Assembly: GCA_030630935.1 (NCBI GenBank) | Contig: DAOVMD010000200.1 | Location: 1-6,172 of the forward strand | Length of the DNA: 6,172 nucleotides | DNA from: Candidatus Mcinerneyibacteriota bacterium | GTDB lineage: Bacteria > AUK180 > JAQVHJ01 | Direction of reading: 5' to 3' | Shown: positions 1 to 4,396 of the stretch, piece after piece | How positions within the stretch are numbered: position 1 is the stretch's first letter | Layout of the letters: every line of letters begins with the position of its first letter | Program-made: the position numbers and the translations under genes | Notes under the pieces: model-generated | Databases searched by the model: none | Told to the model about the DNA's origin: nothing | What the model saw: the letters and a program-made list of their open reading frames with translations, nothing else

Positions 1-73
1 CATTGCAGAGCGAAGCGATGCTATTATCCCATTAATCATGTTTTCGGAATCCTTGATTCCAATCTCTGTTAAA
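1..73. repeat. Direct repeat A, copy 1 (may continue left of the window)
   Basis: This copy matches 145-217 at 68 of 73 positions. The first 45 bases are identical, and the five differences are at 46, 52, 54, 56 and 60. The copies are spaced exactly 144 bp apart. The unit contains GCAGAGCGAAGCGATGC and has no open frame. Since it begins at base 1, its left boundary is unknown. It looks like an intergenic dispersed repeat and not a coding remnant, but this is inference. Confidence 0.85.
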
Positions 74-116
74 AACTATCGTTCTAAGCCAAAGCAGTGA
101 AATCTATAATGCAAAT

Positions 117-149
117 AATTCTTCACTCTTCATTTTTCATTCTTCATTG
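117..149. repeat. Pyrimidine-rich simple tract (CTTCATT-like)
   Basis: A degenerate run of CTTCA and CTTCATT words sits immediately before repeat A copy 2 and runs into it without a gap. Read on the minus strand it is an AATGAAGA-type purine tract. Such tracts are commonly seen between genes in AT-rich environmental genomes. No function can be read from it. Confidence 0.6.
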
Positions 150-217
150 CAGAGCGAAGCGATGCTATTATCCCATTAATCATGTTTTCTGAATCTTCGC
201 TTCAAATCTCTGTTAAA
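145..217. repeat. Direct repeat A, copy 2
   Basis: This is the second copy of the 73-bp unit at 1-73, with five substitutions and no gaps. The copies part at 218. Between them lies a 71-bp spacer (74-144) that ends in a CTTCATT-type tract. A matching tract before copy 1 would lie outside the window, so the true tandem unit could be the full 144 bp. Confidence 0.85.
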
Positions 218-338
218 GAGTTACAGTTTCCAAAAAGTTCCAAAGATTATTTCGAAATATGAAAATAAATTAAGTTCCAGATGAACACAACTATAAAATC
301 GTTTACGATTCCTATGAAAATAATGCGTAGCCTGGGGA

Positions 339-360
339 AAAGTTTCCTCTCGGAAACTTT
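339..360. other. Perfect 9-bp hairpin
   Basis: AAAGTTTCC at 339-347 pairs perfectly with GGAAACTTT at 352-360 across a TCTC loop. No long T-run follows on the + strand. On the minus strand the stem is followed by TTCCCC, which is also a poor terminator tail. There is no gene within 300 bp on either side inside the window. It may be a repeat fragment or an RNA-end structure for a transcript entering from outside. Confidence 0.55.
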
Positions 361-366
361 AGTTCG

Positions 367-445
367 AGTAAGAAGTAAGAGTTTGCTCCCCTAATCGGGG
401 AGTATCTTATTAAAAACGTCTCTTACCCATACTCTTACTCTTACT
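367..445. repeat. Nested inverted repeat: long outer arms with an inner GC hairpin
   Basis: The outer arms are 367-382 (AGTAAGAAGTAAGAGT) and 431-445 (ACTCTTACTCTTACT). They are complementary apart from a single extra A in the left arm. Inside lies a second hairpin, CTCCCC at 386-391 with GGGGAG at 397-402 and a five-base loop. The arms are built from an AGTAAGA word, so part of the symmetry may come from a simple-repeat origin. No coding frame runs through it. Confidence 0.6.
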
Positions 446-467
446 GAAAATAAAGATAAATTACTTT

Positions 468-507
468 CAATGTTCTGTTCTCTACTCTCTGTTATCTGTT
501 CTCTGTG
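468..507. repeat. Pyrimidine-rich simple tract (TGTTCTCT-like)
   Basis: Imperfect repetitions of TGTTCTCT, CTACTCTC and TGTTATC make up this tract, which leads into the GGTTAAC inverted repeat at 509. It lies in the 700-bp gene-free stretch at the left of the window. It resembles the CTTCATT tract at 117-149 in style but not in word. No gene or known regulatory site is evident. Confidence 0.5.
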
Positions 508-508
508 A

Positions 509-525
509 GGTTAACAGAGTTAACC
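509..525. other. 7-bp perfect inverted repeat GGTTAAC-AGA-GTTAACC
   Basis: GGTTAAC (509-515) and GTTAACC (519-525) form perfect inverted arms around AGA. It lies about 130 bp upstream of the -35 of the first promoter. The size and symmetry would suit a dimeric DNA-binding protein, but the distance is large and the preceding simple tract already contains related GTTA words, so a repeat origin is equally possible. Confidence 0.35.
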
Positions 526-654
526 GAAATGGCATTTATGCCGCGTATGAAAACAATAAAAATTAAACATAAAAAACACCCTCCCAATATATCGACATTT
601 AAGCATATAAATGCAACAAAATGCAACCTCCGTCCCTTAAAACAAATTAAAATC

Positions 655-684
655 TTGACTTTTATATATCTGTTATGTTATACT
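655..684 (+). promoter_or_regulatory. Promoter P1 for the SUMF1-like gene (sigma70-type, extended -10)
   Basis: The -35 is TTGACT at 655-660 and the -10 is TATACT at 679-684, separated by 18 bp. TG at 676-677 plus one base precedes the -10, giving an extended -10. Transcription would begin near 691, leaving a leader of about 34 nt before the ATG at 725. The same architecture recurs at 1899-1928 and 2616-2645. Confidence 0.8.
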
Positions 685-724
685 AAAAATGTTAAAAATT
701 GAGGAAAAATGTCGGGAGTAAAAG

Positions 725-1681
725 ATGAATGAACAGGTTCAACCTAAGAAAAGCAACAATGTTACGATTGTTATCTTAGTTATTAGTTCTATTACTATAT
801 TACTTTTAGGTTATTGTATTATATCTAATATTAAGAAAAATAATGAGAAAAGAAAAGAGATTAAAATCCAAAATGCAGAGGCTCGAAAGAGGGATATAAT
901 ATTCGAAAATAAATATAATCTAATTAGAATTCCAGCAGGGGAATTTAAGATGGGTAGCCGTTTTAGAGAATCCGTTTCACCTTCATATCCGCGTCATAAG
1001 GTTTATCTAGATGAGTATTATATATCCAAGTATGAAGTAACAAATAAAAAGTACTGCGATTTTCTTAATAAAAGAGGTAAACATAAAGCTTCATCAACAC
1101 ATCCCTGTTTAGACCTGAATGATAGGGATTGTCTTATTAAAAAGCTTGATGATCGATATATTCCAAAATTAGGTTATGATAATTATCCGGTTGGAGAAGT
1201 AACATGGTATGGAGCGGTAGAATATTGTAAATGGTTATCAGAAGAAACGGGTTTGAATTTTCGTTTACCCACGGAAGCAGAGTGGGAAAAAGCCTGCCGT
1301 GGCGGCAATGACGGTAGATGGTGTTTTGGAGAGAATGAATCATTATTGAAAGATTATTCTTGGTATAGTGCTAATTCTGGGAGGAAAACTCATCCGGTTG
1401 GAGGAAAGAAGCCTAATGCTTTTGGATTGTATGATATGCATGGTAATGTCGCTGAGTGGTGTAGTGATTGGTGGTCAGGTTCTGAGTTCATGCCTTGTAT
1501 ATACTATATAAAATCACCTTATCGAAATCCTCAAGGACCATCATCGGGTCGATTGCGAACATTTCGTGGTGGTCATTGTTGCAACTACGCCATAAGTAAT
1601 AGTTCAACAATTCGACGCAGCAATGGTCCTTGCGGGACAAGTCCTTATATAGGTTTTCGCCCCGTAATGACATTGCGCTGA
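725..1681 (+). CDS. Membrane-anchored SUMF1/FGE-sulfatase domain protein, probably not a true formylglycine-generating enzyme
   Basis: The 318-residue product has a short cytoplasmic N-terminus, one hydrophobic segment (about 12-34) and a basic linker, so the main domain is probably anchored and displayed outside the inner membrane. The SUMF1/FGE fold (C-type-lectin-like) runs from about 66 to the end. Its hallmarks are RIPAGEFKMGS (68-78), YEVTN (103-107), PVGEVTW (155-161), RLPTEAEWEKACRGG (180-194), GLYDMHGNVAEW (234-245), RGG (281-283) and GFRPV (310-314). True FGE converts a sulfatase cysteine to formylglycine using two cysteines, the first four residues after RGG and the second five later. 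Here RGG is followed by His-Cys-Cys (Cys285, Cys286), with Cys303 further on, so the catalytic pair is not conserved in place. A binding or structural role is more likely, as in many paralogues of this family. GGGAG at 714-718, six bases before the ATG, supports the start. The gene stands alone behind promoter P1, with no sulfatase gene nearby. Confidence 0.88.
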   Translation: MNEQVQPKKSNNVTIVILVISSITILLLGYCIISNIKKNNEKRKEIKIQNAEARKRDIIFENKYNLIRIPAGEFKMGSRFRESVSPSYPRHKVYLDEYYISKYEVTNKKYCDFLNKRGKHKASSTHPCLDLNDRDCLIKKLDDRYIPKLGYDNYPVGEVTWYGAVEYCKWLSEETGLNFRLPTEAEWEKACRGGNDGRWCFGENESLLKDYSWYSANSGRKTHPVGGKKPNAFGLYDMHGNVAEWCSDWWSGSEFMPCIYYIKSPYRNPQGPSSGRLRTFRGGHCCNYAISNSSTIRRSNGPCGTSPYIGFRPVMTLR

Positions 1682-1698
1682 GAATAGGATACCAGCCA

Positions 1699-1728
1699 AT
1701 AGTACTACTCACCATTTTCGAGTACTAT
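1699..1728 (+). terminator. Weak putative terminator or inverted repeat after the SUMF1-like gene
   Basis: ATAGTACT at 1699-1706 pairs perfectly with AGTACTAT at 1721-1728 across a 14-base loop, starting 18 nt after the stop codon. The stem is AT-rich and the loop long. The downstream sequence has only a short TTATTTCTTATATT stretch, so intrinsic termination would be weak. It is the only hairpin candidate directly behind this gene. Confidence 0.3.
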
Positions 1729-1780
1729 GAACCGCTCTTATTTCTTATATTAAAATTTATTATTTTCATTGTATTGATTT

Positions 1781-1830
1781 GGGAGGATTAAGTTCTTTTG
1801 GTCAGGGCGTCCGGCCGGAAGCCCCTACTG
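1781..1830 (+). repeat. GC-rich palindromic repeat B, copy 1
   Basis: This 50-bp unit matches 2458-2507 at 47 of 50 positions. Its last 29 bases match the reverse complement of 2362-2390 at 28 of 29. The core 1805-1824 is a near-palindrome: GGGC, G, TCCGGCCGGA, A, GCCC, with one G-A mismatch. This GC-rich block contrasts sharply with the AT-rich flanks. The remainder of the 1682-1997 gap holds only a weak hairpin and promoter P2. A REP-like dispersed intergenic element is the best reading. Confidence 0.85.
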
Positions 1831-1898
1831 CTTGAATCAAACATTACGTTAATATATCAAAATATTGAAACTGAATTCATTTTTATATATAAATATTC

Positions 1899-1928
1899 TT
1901 GACTTTTCTCTTTTTGGTATGTTATACT
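1899..1928 (+). promoter_or_regulatory. Promoter P2 for the small membrane protein gene (sigma70-type, extended -10)
   Basis: TTGACT at 1899-1904 and TATACT at 1923-1928 are separated by 18 bp, with TG at 1920-1921 making an extended -10. It shares CTTGACTTTT and ATGTTATACT with promoter P1. The predicted start near 1935 leaves a leader of about 60 nt before the ATG at 1998. Confidence 0.8.
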
Positions 1929-1986
1929 GAATTATATGAAATAAAAATGGATGTTGCTAATGGAAAAGTATAAACAAACCAAATAA

Positions 1987-1991
1987 AGAGG
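1987..1991 (+). promoter_or_regulatory. Ribosome binding site deciding the ATG at 1998
   Basis: AGAGG ends six bases before the ATG at 1998, which is ideal spacing. An in-frame TTG two codons upstream (1992) would directly abut this site and is therefore unlikely to be the start. Confidence 0.7.
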
Positions 1992-1997
1992 TTGATA

Positions 1998-2348
1998 ATG
2001 AAAATTTATTGGTCATTGAAATCCATACCTGAATTAAAGTCTTTCCCGGAAAAAGAAAGGAAGAGGATTTGGAAAGAGAGTTATTCCAAGAGCTTTAAAC
2101 AAAGGAAAACTTGGGTAGCAATAATTTTAAGTTGGTTAGTTTTAGCTTTTGTTTATATTATATTAAGTTATTTTATAGCCGAATATTTCTTTTGGAATCT
2201 TTGGATTTCCTGGATAAGTTGGTTAGTTTTGTGTGGAATTTGGGCTCCTTTTTATACCATTATTATACAACGATTGACAATCCCAATCATTAGGGAAAAG
2301 TTTAATAAAAAATCAGAAGATAAAGACAATTTTGGTGTTAAAAATTAA
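1998..2348 (+). CDS. Small two-helix membrane protein of unknown function
   Basis: The 116-residue product is not a family I can name. It begins with a charged, cytoplasmic-looking segment (1-37) containing WSLKSIPELKSFPEKERKRI and several Lys/Arg/Glu residues. Two strongly hydrophobic, Trp/Phe/Tyr-rich helices follow at about 38-64 and 67-91, joined by a very short turn, and a hydrophilic C-terminal tail ends at 116. With two helices, both ends probably face the cytoplasm. The start at 1998 is fixed by AGAGG six bases upstream. The gene has its own promoter (P2), lies between repeat copies B1 and B2/B3, and appears monocistronic. The codon pattern (AT-rich, Lys/Ile-rich) resembles its neighbours. 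The promoter, ribosome binding site and sensible protein profile together argue that it is a real gene. Confidence 0.75.
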   Translation: MKIYWSLKSIPELKSFPEKERKRIWKESYSKSFKQRKTWVAIILSWLVLAFVYIILSYFIAEYFFWNLWISWISWLVLCGIWAPFYTIIIQRLTIPIIREKFNKKSEDKDNFGVKN

Positions 2349-2361
2349 ATTTTCTCAAAAT

Positions 2362-2390
2362 CAGTAGGGGCTTCAGGCCGGACGCCCTGA
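2362..2390 (-). repeat. GC-rich palindromic repeat B, copy 2 (inverted, short form)
   Basis: Read on the minus strand, this 29-bp element matches 1802-1830 and 2479-2507 with one substitution, which breaks the perfect TCCGGCCGGA core. It lacks the 21-bp GGGAGG-to-TTTTGG arm of the other two copies. It starts 14 bp after the stop of the small membrane protein gene and can still fold into a GC-rich hairpin, so it may protect or end that transcript, although no T-run follows. Confidence 0.8.
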
Positions 2391-2457
2391 TTATAATAAG
2401 TAAGTCACCCATTTGAAAAAAGAAATTATCAATGTTGCAAAGATTTTTATTTCACAC

Positions 2458-2507
2458 GGGAGGGTTAATTCCTTTTGGTCAGGGCGTCCGGCCGGAAGCC
2501 CCTACTG
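2458..2507 (+). repeat. GC-rich palindromic repeat B, copy 3
   Basis: This is a full-length 50-bp copy in the same orientation as 1781-1830, with three differences, all in the first 14 bases. The palindromic core TCCGGCCGGA is at 2487-2496. Repeat C follows within 60 bp. A 70-codon open frame over this area (2432-2644) consists of repeat and promoter sequence and is not taken as a gene. Confidence 0.85.
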
Positions 2508-2566
2508 TATTTTCAAAAGTTAGATTGCCGCACTTTGCTTTAGCGCGTGGCTGGAGTGTAACGGAA

Positions 2567-2593
2567 GTCATCCCGACGCGTCGGGACAATGAC
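2567..2593. repeat. GC-rich palindrome C (TCCCGACGCGTCGGGA core)
   Basis: Positions 2571-2586 form a perfect 16-bp palindrome. The outer bases GTCA (2567-2570) and TGAC (2590-2593) extend the symmetry with a CAA bulge. The preceding stretch from about 2522, containing ATTGCCGCACTTTGC and GCGCGTGG, is also GC-rich against the local background and probably belongs to the same element. Elements of the GTCATCCCG...CGGGATGAC style are known dispersed repeats in several bacterial groups, but assignment to any named family is not possible here. Confidence 0.7.
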
Positions 2594-2615
2594 AATTTAA
2601 AAATAATTTTATTTC

Positions 2616-2645
2616 TTGACTCTTTTATATTATATATGTTATAAT
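2616..2645 (+). promoter_or_regulatory. Promoter P3 for the asd-lol operon (sigma70-type, extended -10)
   Basis: TTGACT at 2616-2621, an 18-bp spacer, and a consensus TATAAT at 2640-2645 with TG at 2637-2638 give a very strong predicted promoter. The predicted start near 2652 leaves a leader of only about 27 nt before the ATG at 2679. It has the same layout as P1 and P2. Confidence 0.85.
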
Positions 2646-2678
2646 TATCTTTAATTATAAAAATATAAAGATAAAAAT

Positions 2679-3677
2679 ATGAAAAAAGATCTTTTAATAC
2701 TCGGCGCGACTGGAGCAGTTGGTCTTGAGTTATTGAAGCTGTTAGAAAAGCGTGATTACCCCGTAGATAGATTAGGGCTCTTTGCAACCAAGCGTTCAGC
2801 TGGTAAGTGTTTAAAATTTCGTGGACGAGAAATTGAAGTTCAGGAAATTTCCGAAAGTTCCTTTGCTGATTATGACATTGCAATTTTCAGTGCGGGTGGT
2901 ACAGCATCGAGATATTGGGCACCGATTGCGGTTGAACATGGTTTAATAGTAATTGATAATTCAAGTGCCTGGCGCATGGATGATGCAATTCCGCTTGTGG
3001 TTCCCGAGATAAACCCTGAAGCGGTTCCAGATAATTTTTCAAGAGGAATCATTGCCAATCCGAACTGTTCCACTATTCAGCTTGTTCTTTCTTTGAAACT
3101 ATTAGCTGATGAATTTGGCCTTCAGGAGGTTTTCGTTTCCACTTACCAATCTGTTTCCGGGACTGGTCATGACGCGATAACCGAGCTTGAAACTCAGATC
3201 ACCGCGCACGGGAGCCGTGAAGAATTTGAGATTAAGGTTTACGAGAAACAGATATTCTTAAATGTTCTTCCTAAGATTGGAGAGTTTACTGAGACTGGCT
3301 CAACGTCTGAGGAAGATAAAATGTTATTTGAAACCAGGAAAATTTTAAACCTTCCTTCGCTTAAGGTTTACCCTACTGCAGTTAGAGTACCTGTTATCAG
3401 GGGTCATTCAGAAACGGTGACTGTCAGGTTGGAGAAGGAGTTTAATATTGAAGATGTTCTAAAGTTATTTTCGGAATCGAGTTATTTGAAATTAGTGAAG
3501 ACGCCTGATTATCCCACTTCGATTGAATCTGAAAACCGGGAAGAAACCTTTATCGGTAGAGTCAGGAAGTCGAAGTCGGATAAGAATGTTTTAAGTTTTT
3601 GGGTTGTATCAGATAATCTTTGGAAAGGTGCAGCTCTAAATGCAATTCAGATTGCAGAGTTATTTAAAGGAAGTTAA
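2679..3677 (+). CDS. asd: Aspartate-semialdehyde dehydrogenase
   Basis: The 332-residue enzyme makes aspartate-4-semialdehyde from aspartyl-4-phosphate with NADPH (EC 1.2.1.11). This is the branch point towards lysine/diaminopimelate, threonine and methionine, in the cytosol. Visible motifs are GATGAVG (9-15) for dinucleotide binding, SAGG (71-74), DNSSAWRM (93-100), NPNCST (127-132) with catalytic Cys130, QSVSG (157-161), RVPVIRGHSE (236-245) with the catalytic His243, and NLWKGAALNAIQIAE (313-327). Length and order fit the bacterial family. Trp97 replaces the Phe more usual in DNSSAFRM. The ATG lies three residues before the first beta strand, so the start is secure. There is no clear Shine-Dalgarno sequence: the short leader is almost all A and T, with only AAAG about eight bases upstream. 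It is the first gene of the operon behind P3, and the next gene starts four bases after its stop. Confidence 0.96.
   Translation: MKKDLLILGATGAVGLELLKLLEKRDYPVDRLGLFATKRSAGKCLKFRGREIEVQEISESSFADYDIAIFSAGGTASRYWAPIAVEHGLIVIDNSSAWRMDDAIPLVVPEINPEAVPDNFSRGIIANPNCSTIQLVLSLKLLADEFGLQEVFVSTYQSVSGTGHDAITELETQITAHGSREEFEIKVYEKQIFLNVLPKIGEFTETGSTSEEDKMLFETRKILNLPSLKVYPTAVRVPVIRGHSETVTVRLEKEFNIEDVLKLFSESSYLKLVKTPDYPTSIESENREETFIGRVRKSKSDKNVLSFWVVSDNLWKGAALNAIQIAELFKGS
3666..3673 (+). promoter_or_regulatory. Ribosome binding site for the TTG start at 3682
   Basis: AAAGGAAG lies in the last codons of asd, eight bases before the in-frame TTG at 3682. It favours that TTG over an in-frame ATG at 3640, which is 38 bases inside asd and has no comparable site. 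Confidence 0.6.
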
Positions 3678-3681
3678 AATA

Positions 3682-4395
3682 TTGAAACTAAAACCTATTC
3701 AAACATTACTATTATTATTTGCACAGATCATATTTATTTCGATTTCTGATACCCCTGTATTTCTTCAATTATTCCTGATCCTGATTTTAGCGACATTCAT
3801 ATTTTCTGGAGTTAAGGGTTTTGTTAATTTAATAAAGGCGGAGTTAAGGATATTTTGGTTAGTCGCATTTATATTCTTAATGTATACCTTTTTTGAGAAA
3901 TTACCAGTCGTCGGGTTTTCCCAGACCGGGTTTTTAAGTTCTATAAAGCTTTGCACAAGGATTTTTCTGATTGTTGGATTTGTCAGTTTATATTTTAATA
4001 TATTTTTATTTGATGATATAATTCAAGACCTTATGAGTTTTTCAGGCAAGCTAAGGAAATTTAACTTCATGAATAGGGCTCTTTCGATTTTTGTAATGAG
4101 TATTTTTCTATTTGACCCGGTTTTTAAAAGGACAAAAGAAGAAGTTAAAGGTATAAAACGCTCAGGTGACCGAATCAGATTAGCTAAATTGGGAAGTTAC
4201 CTATTCAGGATTTTCATTTCCACATTAAACCTTGCTGATTCCAAGTTTAATGAATACACGGAGAGATTATCCCAGTCAACTAAGACTGAGTACAAACTTT
4301 TACCTGTTTTTATCTGGGTTATTGTAATGATAATTTTAAACACAACCATGATTCTAAGTTCAGAATATTTTTTAAATTTAAAAGGAATATTTTAA
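3682..4395 (+). CDS. EcfT/CbiQ-like integral membrane protein
   Basis: From the TTG at 3682 the product is 237 residues; an ATG at 3640 would add 14 residues encoded within asd. Hydrophobic segments are near 8-21, 25-41, 55-71, 92-112, 131-147 and 205-226. The pattern resembles the T component of energy-coupling-factor transporters: N-terminal helices, then CTRIFLIVGFVSLYF (91-105) followed by DDIIQDL (111-117), a charged cytoplasmic stretch, and a final helix. EcfT binds its ATPases through two Ala-Arg-Gly-type helices. KGIKRSG (156-162) could match the first in degenerate form and LADSKFNEYTERL (184-196) the second, which lacks the Arg-Gly. If the family is right, the partner ATPases and substrate-binding S subunit are elsewhere or replaced. 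The gene sits 4 nt after asd and 1 nt before the lolC/E gene, so it is surely co-transcribed. A generic membrane protein remains possible. Confidence 0.55.
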   Translation: MKLKPIQTLLLLFAQIIFISISDTPVFLQLFLILILATFIFSGVKGFVNLIKAELRIFWLVAFIFLMYTFFEKLPVVGFSQTGFLSSIKLCTRIFLIVGFVSLYFNIFLFDDIIQDLMSFSGKLRKFNFMNRALSIFVMSIFLFDPVFKRTKEEVKGIKRSGDRIRLAKLGSYLFRIFISTLNLADSKFNEYTERLSQSTKTEYKLLPVFIWVIVMIILNTTMILSSEYFLNLKGIF

Positions 4396-4396
4396 T

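Noticed and set aside
1-217. CRISPR array formed by the 73-bp repeats
   Set aside because: Only two copies, too long and too divergent for CRISPR repeats, and no cas gene in the window.
248-259. Perfect palindrome TATTTCGAAATA
   Set aside because: Twelve AT-rich bases of symmetry arise often by chance in this composition, and there is no promoter next to it.
297-310. Small hairpin AATCG-TTTA-CGATT
   Set aside because: Five weak base pairs with no adjacent gene or T-run; not enough to call a feature.
505-702. A 65-codon frame on the + strand starting at GTG
   Set aside because: It begins in a simple pyrimidine tract, has no ribosome binding site, runs through promoter P1, and its product is a Lys/Ile-rich composition expected from AT-rich non-coding DNA.
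691-724. Riboswitch or attenuator in the leaders of the three promoters
   Set aside because: Leaders are about 34, 60 and 27 nt, AT-rich and without strong stems, too short for any known riboswitch fold.
1947-1986. Two tiny overlapping frames (8 and 11 codons) in the leader of the small membrane protein gene
   Set aside because: Neither has a ribosome binding site, and short frames are expected by chance in a 60-nt leader.
1781-2507. CRISPR array formed by the repeat B copies
   Set aside because: Copies differ in length and orientation, spacing is hundreds of bases, and the region between holds a gene.
2432-2644. A 70-codon frame on the + strand
   Set aside because: It consists of repeat B, repeat C and promoter P3 sequence; no ribosome site and no protein-like pattern.
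2479-2883. A 134-codon frame on the minus strand
   Set aside because: It overlaps the start of asd, the asd promoter and two repeats; asd is certain, so this is a shadow frame.
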